Below are positions 57,207-64,000 of a stretch of DNA of 64,000 bases, piece after piece. How positions within the stretch are numbered: position 1 is the stretch's first letter; each line of letters opens with the position of its first letter. Below the pieces are notes generated by a model. The model was not told the origin of the DNA and made no database searches. It was given only the letters and a program-made list of their open reading frames with translations. Origin of the DNA: Terrisporobacter mayombei (GTDB taxonomy: Bacteria > Bacillota > Clostridia > Peptostreptococcales > Peptostreptococcaceae); assembly GCF_020748465.1 (NCBI RefSeq), contig NZ_JAHZMP010000009.1:26264-90263 (forward strand), given 5' to 3'. A program made the position numbers and the translations under genes.

Positions 57207-57312
57207 CCTCATCTCTCTAACGTTTCCGTTAAGTAGGATTTAGCACCGTCCCCCAATATGGGAGTGGTTGCTGGGCTTCACAGGGCCTGTCCCTCTGCCT
57301 CTCTTGATAAGG
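57207..57312 (-). ncRNA. SAM-I riboswitch (S-box)
   Basis: Read on the minus strand: P1 CCTTATC/GATGAGG, then AAGAGAGGCAGAGGGAC, GGCCCTGTGAAGCCCAGCAAC, GGTGCTAAATCC, and the 3' half ending at GATGAGG. These are the conserved S-box blocks in the right order. With the downstream terminator it controls metK by premature termination. Confidence 0.98.
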
Positions 57313-57329
57313 TGTAATCACGATTACAC
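57312..57329 (-). repeat. Hairpin just upstream of the SAM aptamer
   Basis: GTGTAATC-N2-GATTACAC is a perfect 8-base inverted repeat directly abutting P1 of the S-box, inside the predicted transcript. A loop of only two bases would force the inner pair open. Confidence 0.55.
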
Positions 57330-57357
57330 ATATTTTATTATTACTTTTAACAAGTAT

Positions 57358-57386
57358 ATGATAACCTTTTTTTTATATAGTGTCAA
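57358..57386 (-). promoter_or_regulatory. Promoter of the metK leader
   Basis: A perfect TTGACA and TATCAT are 17 bases apart on the minus strand, about 45 bases upstream of the S-box. Confidence 0.8.
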
Positions 57387-57466
57387 GAATTTATTTATTT
57401 TAAGAACGCTATTTAAGCTTTCATCATATGATTATGTATAAGTGACTTTATGTTGATTAAAGTTAT

Positions 57467-57494
57467 GTATTTTTTTATTATGTAGTTCATATAT
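57467..57494 (+). promoter_or_regulatory. Possible forespore (sigma-F/G-type) promoter of yyaC
   Basis: GTATT and CATATAT are 16 bases apart upstream of yyaC, loosely matching the forespore -35 GNATR and -10 CATNNTA elements. The leader would be very short. Weak evidence. Confidence 0.25.
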
Positions 57495-57516
57495 TTTTGA
57501 AGGGAGGTAAGTTCCT

Positions 57517-58026
57517 ATGTATTTAGCCAAAGTGCATTACAAAAAAGAAAATGTTATAGAAATATTAAGCTTAATACTCAAAGATATAATTAATGAAAAT
57601 ACCGTTGTTATTTGTATAGGAACAGATCGTGCTATAGGAGATGCTTTAGGTCCTTTAGTCGGTACTATGCTTAAAAATAGCGACTTTAAATACCCAGTTT
57701 ACGGTACCCTAGATAATCCTATTCATGCCTTGAACATATATGAATCTTTTGATCAAATAAAAGAAAAGCATCCTAACAGTGAATTCTTAGCTATTGATGC
57801 CTGTTTAGGTTCTATAAATAATATAGGAAACATCCAAATTAGAAAAGGACCAATTCTACCAGGTAAAGGCGTAGGTAAAAAACTCCCGCAAATTGGATCT
57901 CATTCAATTGTAGGTATTGTAGATAAAGTAGATGAAAATAATAGATTTTCATTTAATAATGTTCGACTTCATTTTATTTTAGAATTGGCTGAAACTATTG
58001 CTCTATCAATCTTACTCTCAACCTAA
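57517..58026 (+). CDS. yyaC: YyaC-like spore protein (GPR-related fold)
   Basis: A 169-aa protein of the YyaC/DUF1256 family, found only in spore formers and related in fold to germination protease GPR. It has VICIGTDRAIGDALGPLVG near residue 31, YGTLDNPIHALN near residue 63, FLAIDACLGSINNIGNIQIR near residue 88 and the glycine-rich PGKGVGKKLPQIGSHSIVG near residue 118. Whether it is a peptidase is not shown. It is one of few plus-strand genes, with a GGGAGG ribosome-binding site and a terminator shared with convergent mbl. Confidence 0.9.
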   Translation: MYLAKVHYKKENVIEILSLILKDIINENTVVICIGTDRAIGDALGPLVGTMLKNSDFKYPVYGTLDNPIHALNIYESFDQIKEKHPNSEFLAIDACLGSINNIGNIQIRKGPILPGKGVGKKLPQIGSHSIVGIVDKVDENNRFSFNNVRLHFILELAETIALSILLST

Positions 58027-58052
58027 ATAGAATCATCTCTGTACTTATATTA

Positions 58053-58097
58053 AAAAGGGCTGTACATACTAATTAAAATTATTATGCCAGCCCTTTT
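58053..58097. terminator. Bidirectional terminator between yyaC and mbl
   Basis: AAAAGGGCTG and CAGCCCTTTT are perfect 10-base arms around a 25-base AT-rich loop. Confidence 0.7.
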
Positions 58098-58100
58098 ATA

Positions 58101-59129
58101 CTATTTTTTATTTCTTCTTTTAAATGTCCCACCAGTTTCTAGTAAATCTAAAGTACTTAATGATGAGCCTGTTCCTCTTGCAACACAAGATAAAGGTTCA
58201 TCAGCAACGATTACATTAATCCCTGTAGCTTCTTCAATTCTCTTATCTAGATTTCTTAATAAAGCTCCTCCACCAGTCATTACTATACCAGACGTACTTA
58301 TATCTGCTGCCAATTCAGGTGGTATTTTTTCTAATACGACTCTAGTTGTAGCTACGATTTGCTTTATACATTCTTCTAAAGCTTCTGCTATTTCTTGTGA
58401 ACTTACTTCTATAGTTTCTGGTAAACCTTTTATTATGTTTCTACCACTTATTTTCATAAATTGTTCTTCACTATCTTTCATAGCTGTTCCAATTTCTACT
58501 TTTAGTTTTTCTGCACTTCTCTCTCCTATAAGAAGATTATGCTTTTTCTTAATATAAGCTACTATAGCAGTGTCAAACTTATCTCCACCTATTTTTATTG
58601 AATCACTAACTACTGCTCCTCCAAGAGATATAACAGCTATGTCTGTAGTTCCTCCACCTATATCTATTACCATATTTCCATTTGGTAAAGATATATCCAT
58701 ACCTGCACCTATTGCTGCTGCGATTGGTTCTTCTATTATATATACTTCTCTTGCTCCCGCTTCTCTAGTTGCTTCTTCTACTGCCCTCTTCTCAACTTCT
58801 GTTACACCTGTTGGCACACATACCATTATTCTTGGCATTACCAGTCTTCTAAACCCTTTTTTCTCAACTATCTTTTCTGTAAAGTATTTTAACATTTTTT
58901 CAGTTGCTTCATAATCAGAAATAACACCATCTTTTAACGGTCTTATTGCCACTATATTGGCAGGTGTTCTCCCTATCATTTTTCTTGCTTCATTTCCAAC
59001 TGCTAAAACTGTATTTGTATTTTTTTCAATTGCAACTACCGACGGCTCTTCTAGTACTATGCCCTTACCATCCACATATACTAAGACATTTGCCGTACCT
59101 AAATCTATTCCTATATCTGCTCCAGCCAT
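58101..59129 (-). CDS. mbl: MreB-family actin-like protein (Mbl)
   Basis: A 342-aa bacterial actin that organises side-wall peptidoglycan synthesis under the membrane. It begins MAGADIGIDLGTANVLVYV (phosphate 1) and has MVIDIGGGTTDIAVISLGG near residue 155 (phosphate 2) and SGIVMTGGGALLRNLDKRI near residue 285 (adenosine motif). A longer frame opens at 59153, but the ATG at 59129 follows AGGAG properly. Neighbourhood spoIIID-mbl is the same as in Bacillus, which favours Mbl over MreB; there is no mreC or mreD next to it. Confidence 0.93.
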   Translation of the reverse strand: MAGADIGIDLGTANVLVYVDGKGIVLEEPSVVAIEKNTNTVLAVGNEARKMIGRTPANIVAIRPLKDGVISDYEATEKMLKYFTEKIVEKKGFRRLVMPRIMVCVPTGVTEVEKRAVEEATREAGAREVYIIEEPIAAAIGAGMDISLPNGNMVIDIGGGTTDIAVISLGGAVVSDSIKIGGDKFDTAIVAYIKKKHNLLIGERSAEKLKVEIGTAMKDSEEQFMKISGRNIIKGLPETIEVSSQEIAEALEECIKQIVATTRVVLEKIPPELAADISTSGIVMTGGGALLRNLDKRIEEATGINVIVADEPLSCVARGTGSSLSTLDLLETGGTFKRRNKK

Positions 59130-59369
59130 ACTTTCACTCCTTTTATTATTCATATATATTAAACTTTATTTGATTTCTCTTAAAGACCTCTATGTTACAA
59201 GATATACAAAAAAATAATATAAGTCAAGAAAAAAATGCAGGTTTTATCATACATTTTTTACTTCTATTATTTTTATTTTTGTTTTATATTTTTATTTATT
59301 TTTATAATTTAATTTTTTTAATTTTTATGTCGTTTTTTAGCATAAAATCTGAAATAATATCATTGGGTT

Positions 59370-59415
59370 AAAAGCGAAAAAAGTGCAGGATATACCTACA
59401 CTTTTTTTTCGCTTT
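59370..59415 (-). terminator. Terminator of spoIIID
   Basis: AAAGCGAAAAAA...GTG and CAC...TTTTTTCGCTTT pair around the spoIIID stop codon, with a T run inside the descending arm on the minus strand. The remaining spacer to mbl is AT-rich without a gene. Confidence 0.7.
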
Positions 59416-59653
59416 CATATTTAAGTTTCGTTGCCATGCCACCTCTAATATGTCTTTCTGATTTGTTCTTTTCTAAAACTCTCTTAACTTCTAAAGCTAG
59501 AGAAGGATTGATTTCTTCTAATCGTTCCGTTACATCCTTATGAATAGTACTTTTACTTACACCAAAAGTTTTAGCGGTTTGTCTTACTGTAGTATTTTTT
59601 TCTAATATATATTTTGCTACAATAACTGCTCTTTCTTCTATATAGGATCTCAC
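59396..59653 (-). CDS. spoIIID: Sporulation transcription regulator SpoIIID
   Basis: A mother-cell DNA-binding protein of about 85 aa that acts between sigma-E and sigma-K. A helix-turn-helix lies in TVRQTAKTFGVSKSTIHKDV near residue 22, followed by the family segment TERLEEINPSLALEV and the C-terminal basic RHIRGGMATKLKYESEK. Longer ATG starts exist at 59674 and 59671, but alignment with Bacillus SpoIIID (MHDYIKER...) points to GTG 59653, six bases after a GGGGGG stretch. A sigma-E-type promoter lies directly upstream. Confidence 0.95.
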   Translation of the reverse strand: MRSYIEERAVIVAKYILEKNTTVRQTAKTFGVSKSTIHKDVTERLEEINPSLALEVKRVLEKNKSERHIRGGMATKLKYESEKKV

Positions 59654-59685
59654 TCCCTTCCCCCCTAACATCATATCCTTATTGA

Positions 59686-59712
59686 TATATATGAGAGAAA
59701 GTCAAAAAATAT
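59686..59712 (-). promoter_or_regulatory. Candidate sigma-E promoter of spoIIID
   Basis: ATA and CATATATA are separated by 16 bases on the minus strand, the spacing and motifs of mother-cell sigma-E promoters. The start would be about 25 bases before the GTG. Confidence 0.5.
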
Positions 59713-59744
59713 AACAGGCCCAATCAAATATGATTGAACCTGTT
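59707..59744 (-). terminator. Terminator of spoIIQ
   Basis: AACAGG...CCTGTT with inner AATCA/TGATT pairing, followed by ATATTTTTT on the minus strand. It overlaps the -35 of the spoIIID promoter. Confidence 0.75.
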
Positions 59745-59749
59745 AAGCT

Positions 59750-60388
59750 TTATTCTAATAAACTCATTGGATTAATAGCTTTGTTATTTTTGTATGCTTC
59801 TAAGTGAACATGTACCCCACTTAAGCATTCTACATCACTAGTGTTACCTGCATATCCTATACATTGGCCTTCTTTTATTTTATCGCCTTTTTTTACTGCG
59901 ATTTTTTTACCTAAGCTAGAATATGAAAATACAGTATCTTTGTCAGATTGAATTTTTACAGACATTCCATATTCATCATCATCATATACATCTAATACTG
60001 TACCAGTAGTTAGTGATTTAACCTCTTGATTTTCATTCGCTTCTATGTCTATTGCTTTATGTATTTCCCAAACTTCTAGAGTTTCTGAATAGCTTGGCTC
60101 TTTTTCTGAATAATTTCTTATTACTTGATTTCCTAAGTAGTTTATTTTATTATGTTCAGCTTCTTTTGCTTTTGCTAAGTTTTGATCAGAATCTGTAGCA
60201 GTTGGAAGAACATCATTTTTTTCATCTTCAGTTAAATGTATTTCATCTTCACTTTTTGTTGGAGTATTCTTAGATAATAAATCATCTACATTTTTATTGG
60301 TAAACCAAATTCCTCCAATAGCTAAAATACAGATACATATAAATAAGGATAAATAAAAAGCATCCTTTTCTAATAATTTCTTTTTCAT
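59750..60388 (-). CDS. spoIIQ: SpoIIQ, M23 (LytM) endopeptidase-like engulfment protein
   Basis: A 212-aa forespore membrane protein that partners with SpoIIIAH across the intermembrane space during engulfment. One transmembrane helix spans residues 11-30, then a low-complexity linker and a LytM domain from about residue 105. Zinc-ligand motifs are intact: EIHKAIDIEA (HxxxD) and GVHVHLEAY (HxH). In Bacillus one ligand is lost; Clostridioides SpoIIQ keeps the site, as here, so endopeptidase activity is likely. It lies in the order ywmB-murA-spoIID-spoIIQ-spoIIID-mbl. An AGGAGG-like site (TTGGAGGT) precedes the ATG. Confidence 0.9.
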   Translation of the reverse strand: MKKKLLEKDAFYLSLFICICILAIGGIWFTNKNVDDLLSKNTPTKSEDEIHLTEDEKNDVLPTATDSDQNLAKAKEAEHNKINYLGNQVIRNYSEKEPSYSETLEVWEIHKAIDIEANENQEVKSLTTGTVLDVYDDDEYGMSVKIQSDKDTVFSYSSLGKKIAVKKGDKIKEGQCIGYAGNTSDVECLSGVHVHLEAYKNNKAINPMSLLE

Positions 60389-60472
60389 GTTGTACCTCCA
60401 AATATATTAATACATATTTAGATTATTAACTAATAATTAATATTTATACAACATTTTTACATTTTTGGTATA

Positions 60473-61489
60473 TTAATACATATCTTTTATATCACTACCT
60501 TTAAAATAGTGAAATAATATATCATAATACTTGTATCCTTTTTTCGCCATTCCTTCTGCTCCCCATTGGCTCATTCCTACACCATGGCCATAACCTTTTA
60601 CAGTAAAGTTCATTTCATCATTATTATAATTTATAGTAAAGTTAGCAGAGTTTAAATTTAATATTTTTCTCATATCAGTTCCACTTATTTTAACATTTCC
60701 CACTTCAACTGTTTTTACACATCCACCTTCCGTCCTATTTACTACACTTACTTGTTTATCTAATTCATCCAAAGATATGTTTATATGTGGATATATATTT
60801 TTTATGTATTTAATAAACTTACTTTTTTTTATTGAATAAGTAGTTGAGTATTTAGGTGATTGTTCTTCATATGGGCTATTAACAGATACTAAATATGGGT
60901 ATTGAGTAGAGAAAACATCTTTACTATTTTCAGTTTTACCTGAAGAGGTTGAAAAATATAAAGGTAAAATTGCCTTATTATCATAGGTTATAATTTGGCC
61001 CTTAGTATCATCTACTGCTTTTTTTACCTTAACATAATCACTTTTTGTCCAACCTTCACCCTTTACTTTTTTTAAACCTTCATATGATGTGTAAGCTTGG
61101 CAATGAGCTGAGTTTGTGCAAACTGTTGCATTTTTATGCCCAGATCTAATGTTATTCTCCATTTTATACATAACATAAGTTCTGGCAGATATAGCTTGAG
61201 CTTTTAAAGCTTCTACATCAAAGGTTGATGGCATTTCGCTAGATAATACCCCATAAAGGTATTCTTCTATATCCATTTTCTCTATTTTATTTTCACTTAC
61301 CTTATAAACATTAATAGTTGGTGATTCTTCATCTACTTTTTCATAAGTAGTATCTTTAGTAATTTTTTTAGTAATTTTATTCTTTACAGTTGTGGTTCCC
61401 GAGTCGCCATAAAATACTAAACTTCCTATTACTGATACTATAACCAATGAAAGAGATAGTAATAAAATAAAAATAAAAGGCTTTTTCAT
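60473..61489 (-). CDS. spoIID: SpoIID, peptidoglycan lytic transglycosylase
   Basis: A 338-aa mother-cell membrane enzyme that cleaves glycan strands during engulfment. A single N-terminal helix (residues 5-27) anchors it. The SpoIID/LytB domain follows, with catalytic Glu in EEYLYGVLSSEMPSTFDVEA near residue 85, LKAQAISARTYVMYKME near residue 103, CTNSAHCQAYTSY (Cys pair, possible zinc) near residue 130 and GYGHGVGMSQWGAEGMAKKG near residue 300. It works with SpoIIM and SpoIIP, which are not in this window. A GGAGGA site precedes the ATG. Confidence 0.94.
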   Translation of the reverse strand: MKKPFIFILLLSLSLVIVSVIGSLVFYGDSGTTTVKNKITKKITKDTTYEKVDEESPTINVYKVSENKIEKMDIEEYLYGVLSSEMPSTFDVEALKAQAISARTYVMYKMENNIRSGHKNATVCTNSAHCQAYTSYEGLKKVKGEGWTKSDYVKVKKAVDDTKGQIITYDNKAILPLYFSTSSGKTENSKDVFSTQYPYLVSVNSPYEEQSPKYSTTYSIKKSKFIKYIKNIYPHINISLDELDKQVSVVNRTEGGCVKTVEVGNVKISGTDMRKILNLNSANFTINYNNDEMNFTVKGYGHGVGMSQWGAEGMAKKGYKYYDILFHYFKGSDIKDMY

Positions 61490-61519
61490 ATATCTTCCTC
61501 CTAAGATTTAAGCTTCTTA

Positions 61520-61546
61520 AATATATGAAAAAACCCATTTTTTTAT
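61520..61546 (-). promoter_or_regulatory. Candidate sigma-E promoter of spoIID
   Basis: ATA and CATATATT are 16 bases apart on the minus strand, upstream of spoIID, which is sigma-E-dependent in Bacillus and Clostridioides. Confidence 0.5.
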
Positions 61547-61555
61547 TACTAATTC

Positions 61556-62806
61556 TTATTCAACTATCTCTATATTACCGCCTAATGCAGTTATTTTTTT
61601 ATCAATATCTACATATCCTCTTTGAATATGATAAATTTCTCCTATTTCAGTTTCACCTTCTGCTATAAGACCACAAAGTATCAATGCAGCTCCAGCTCTT
61701 AAATCAGTAGCATTTACTTTAGCTCCATTTAATTCTTCTACACCTTCTACAACAGCAGTTCTACCTTCTATTTTAATGTTTGCTCCCATTCTGTTGAACT
61801 CAGCAACATGCATAAATCTATTCTCGAATACTGTTTCTATAACTACCCCAGTTCCTTTTGCAACAGTAAGCATAGCCATAAATTGCGCTTGAACATCTGT
61901 TGGGAAACCTGGATGTGGTAAAGTTTTTATATCTATAGATTTTAATTTTTCTGGACCTATTACTCTTATAGAATTATCCATCTCTATAATTTCACAACCA
62001 GCTTCTCTTAATTTAGCTGTCACAGGCTTTAAGTGTTCAAGAATTATATTTTCAATAGTTATATCACCTTTTGTCATAGCTGCAGCTACCATAAAAGTAG
62101 CAGCTTCTATTCTATCAGGTATTACATCATGTTCTGTAGCCTTTAATTCTTTTACACCTTTTATTCTTATTGTATTTGTTCCTGCACCTCTAACATCTGC
62201 TCCCATTTCATTTAAGAAGTTAGCTAAATCAACTATTTCTGGCTCTTCTGCAGCATTTTCTACTATAGTAGTTCCTTCTGCTAATACTGCTGCCATCATT
62301 ATATTTTCAGTAGCCCCTACTGATGGAAAATCTAGATATAGTTTACTACCTTTTAATCTATCTGTTTTAGCTTCTACAAATCCATGATCCATAACTACAT
62401 TAGCACCTAAGGCTTTAAATCCTTTTAAGTGTAAATCTATTGGTCTAGTACCTATAGCACATCCCCCTGGCATAGATATTTTAGTTTGATTAAATCTTGA
62501 TAGCAATGGTCCCATTACTAAGAAAGAAGCTCTCATCTTTCTAACTAGTTCATATGGAGCATCATAAGTTGTTAAGTTAGTCGCATCAACAGTTAATGTA
62601 GTCCCTTTATATTCAACTTCAGCACCTAAATGTCTTAATAAATCAGATATAACATGTACATCTTTTAAATTTGGCACTTCTCTAAGTACTGATTTTCCTT
62701 TCGCTAATAAAGTCGCTGCTATTATTGGTAATACAGCATTTTTTGCACCATCTATTCTAACACTACCTTTAAGTGGATTACTCTTTTTTACTATTATTTT
62801 AGCCAT
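61556..62806 (-). CDS. murA: UDP-N-acetylglucosamine 1-carboxyvinyltransferase
   Basis: MurA (416 aa) adds enolpyruvate to UDP-GlcNAc, the first committed step of peptidoglycan synthesis and the fosfomycin target. It begins [20 protein letters not shown] with [14 protein letters not shown] near residue 22. The catalytic Cys is in [18 protein letters not shown] near residue 117, so it should be fosfomycin-sensitive in principle. [17 protein letters not shown] near residue 300 closes the site. It lies 22 bases after the ywmB-like gene. Which paralogue (MurAA or MurAB) it represents cannot be told from one copy. Confidence 0.96.
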   Translation of the reverse strand: MAKIIVKKSNPLKGSVRIDGAKNAVLPIIAATLLAKGKSVLREVPNLKDVHVISDLLRHLGAEVEYKGTTLTVDATNLTTYDAPYELVRKMRASFLVMGPLLSRFNQTKISMPGGCAIGTRPIDLHLKGFKALGANVVMDHGFVEAKTDRLKGSKLYLDFPSVGATENIMMAAVLAEGTTIVENAAEEPEIVDLANFLNEMGADVRGAGTNTIRIKGVKELKATEHDVIPDRIEAATFMVAAAMTKGDITIENIILEHLKPVTAKLREAGCEIIEMDNSIRVIGPEKLKSIDIKTLPHPGFPTDVQAQFMAMLTVAKGTGVVIETVFENRFMHVAEFNRMGANIKIEGRTAVVEGVEELNGAKVNATDLRAGAALILCGLIAEGETEIGEIYHIQRGYVDIDKKITALGGNIEIVE

Positions 62807-62828
62807 TATTTGTCTCTCCTCATTAAAC

Positions 62829-63563
62829 TTAATAATCTAATTTTATTATGGGTGTAGCCATGTAGATTAAAGTCTTATCTTCATTCTCGCTATACCTAAT
62901 TCCTATATTTAAATTGATCTTATTTTCTAAATAATCTAAATCGTTTTCTGTTAACAAATTACTATATGCTGTAACAGAAACCAAGTTATTTTCTCTTACT
63001 CTGTCTATTTCCTTTGCATTCATATTATACAATATATTCTCTAAAATATCATTAGATTTATATAATTGTAATTTTTTTGTATATTCTCCAGCCATACAAA
63101 GGTAAATCTCTACATCATTTGAACGTTTATGAAGTACATCATTTAAATTTCGATAAACATCTCCTATATTTTTATATACCTTATTGCATAATATGTCAAT
63201 AATTATATAGTATTCTTTATTATTTTTTTTGATTGCTGTAAATGATACGTTATAAGATCCATCTTGAATTTGAGCATAAATTTTAACTCCATTGTCATTT
63301 TCTTCTCTCAATTTAATTTTATCCGAATTCAAATTTAAAGAATTTACAATATCTGCGCACATACTTTCTATTTGTTTTTTACTGCTTATATTCGATACTA
63401 CACAATTAATTTTTATATTGTAAAATTTAAAATTTGCCTCTGTTTGTTCAAATGTGTTTATAAAATTATCAGTCCATTTATTATATTTTACACCTGCATA
63501 AGATGTAAATATTCCTATGATGAATAATAGTAAGAAAGTTGTAACAAATTTTATAACTTTCAT
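62829..63563 (-). CDS. YwmB-like (TATA-box-binding-like fold) protein
   Basis: A 244-aa protein with an N-terminal signal peptide or anchor (residues 4-24, [20 protein letters not shown]) and a charged alpha/beta extracytoplasmic part. The assignment to the YwmB/DUF1779 family rests on position: in Bacillus ywmB lies directly upstream of murA-spoIID-spoIIQ-spoIIID-mbl, exactly as here. Sequence motifs are weak. The function of YwmB is unknown; a role in envelope or sporulation is inferred from the neighbours only. The ribosome-binding site AAGGGGG precedes the ATG. Confidence 0.7.
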   Translation of the reverse strand: MKVIKFVTTFLLLFIIGIFTSYAGVKYNKWTDNFINTFEQTEANFKFYNIKINCVVSNISSKKQIESMCADIVNSLNLNSDKIKLREENDNGVKIYAQIQDGSYNVSFTAIKKNNKEYYIIIDILCNKVYKNIGDVYRNLNDVLHKRSNDVEIYLCMAGEYTKKLQLYKSNDILENILYNMNAKEIDRVRENNLVSVTAYSNLLTENDLDYLENKINLNIGIRYSENEDKTLIYMATPIIKLDY

Positions 63564-63689
63564 AGTAAATCCCCCTTAATAAGTTGTTTGTGTTAGCTTT
63601 TATTTAAATTATTGACATTATCAAAAAGGATATACGGTTTAGTATCATTAAAATTAACATTTTTAGTATATTAAATAATTCATTAAGAA

Positions 63690-63722
63690 CAAAAAGGTTA
63701 TATACTTTTAGTATATAACCTT
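63690..63722 (-). terminator. Terminator of glmS
   Basis: AAGGTTATATAC and GTATATAACCTT form a perfect 12-bp stem followed by TTTTTG on the minus strand. Confidence 0.88.
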
Positions 63723-63752
63723 CTATATTATTTATTATCCAATTGTTTTCTA

Positions 63753-64000
63753 TTATTCGACTGTAACTGACTTAGCTAGGTTTCTAGGCTTATCTATGTC
63801 GCACCCTCTCATCTCAGCTACGTGATAAGAAAGTAGTTGCATTGGTACAACAGCTGTTATACTTGCAAACATATCATCAACTTCTGGTATATATATTACT
63901 CTATCAGCTGATTTTTCTACTTCTTTGTTGTGCTCTTTAGCTATTGCTATAACTTTTGCTCCTCTAGCTTTAACTTCTTGCATATTTGAAAGCATCTTCT
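63753..64000 (-). CDS. glmS: Glucosamine-6-phosphate synthase, 3' end only
   Basis: The frame is open to the right window edge; only the last 82 or so codons are present. GlmS makes glucosamine-6-phosphate from fructose-6-phosphate and glutamine for cell-wall synthesis. The visible C-terminal part of the second SIS domain includes VIAIAKEHNKEVEKSADRVI, a TAVVPMQLLSYHVAEMRGCD helix and the invariant DKPRNLAKSVTVE end, whose Lys is catalytic. The N-terminal amidotransferase domain and any upstream glmS ribozyme lie outside the window. The downstream murA/spo order fits the clostridial arrangement. Confidence 0.95.
   Translation of the reverse strand, partial: KMLSNMQEVKARGAKVIAIAKEHNKEVEKSADRVIYIPEVDDMFASITAVVPMQLLSYHVAEMRGCDIDKPRNLAKSVTVE

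Overview
This is a strongly AT-rich, almost gene-filled chromosomal segment from an anaerobic, endospore-forming Firmicute. The sporulation genes (spoIIID, spoIIQ, spoIID, yyaC), the clostridial-type enzymes and the gene order all point to class Clostridia. From memory of gene order, the layout from glmS through the spo genes, secA, tsa, rex, pyr, groESL and gua to the pur operon is that of Clostridioides difficile and its Peptostreptococcaceae relatives. The long (447 aa) hexameric-type glutamate dehydrogenase and several local differences argue for a relative rather than C. difficile itself. Nearly every gene lies on the minus strand. This fits leading-strand bias with the replication origin beyond the right-hand end, so the window reads reverse to convention.

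Left to right: two unrecognised genes at the left edge (1-1346); a complete IMP-synthesis operon purE-C-F-M-N-H-D-L (1500-12322) with a PurR-type box at its promoter; a small decayed gene; the PbuG-type purine permease with more PurR-type boxes; cutC; a BMP-family lipoprotein; and guaB-guaA behind a guanine riboswitch with terminator. This 20 kb is essentially a purine synthesis, uptake and GMP-branch region. Then come an orphan larB, a gamma-glutamyltransferase lipoprotein, groES-groEL under a CIRCE element, a Wzm/Wzt-like exporter pair, cardiolipin synthase and an OGG-type DNA glycosylase. A pyrimidine operon (pyrB-K-D-E) has a PyrR-binding sequence in the pyrB leader and a GC-rich insertion-like element between pyrB and pyrK. 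Next are glutamate dehydrogenase, two tiny tandem ferredoxins, the redox repressor Rex, an ABC-F protein, RidA, and the tsaE-tsaB-rimI-tsaD tRNA t6A cluster.

The right third holds ribU with an FMN riboswitch, an amidohydrolase, tex, prfB (with its programmed +1 frameshift), secA, rmuC, hpf, a raiA-type structured RNA with its own promoter and terminator, comF, recD2, metK with a SAM-I riboswitch, yyaC, and the conserved sporulation/envelope block mbl - spoIIID - spoIIQ - spoIID - murA - ywmB-like gene, ending in the 3' part of glmS.

There is no CRISPR array, rRNA, tRNA, intact insertion sequence or prophage. The most noteworthy signals are in the non-coding DNA: the raiA RNA transcription unit next to hpf; a DnaA-box cluster far from any dnaA gene; a PyrR site placed against the pyrB ribosome-binding site with no attenuator; a GC-rich hairpin element inside the pyr operon; and an inverted repeat exactly filling the spacer of the glutamate dehydrogenase promoter. 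I did not find a convincing new multi-gene system. No database search or folding program was run; all sites come from reading the sequence.
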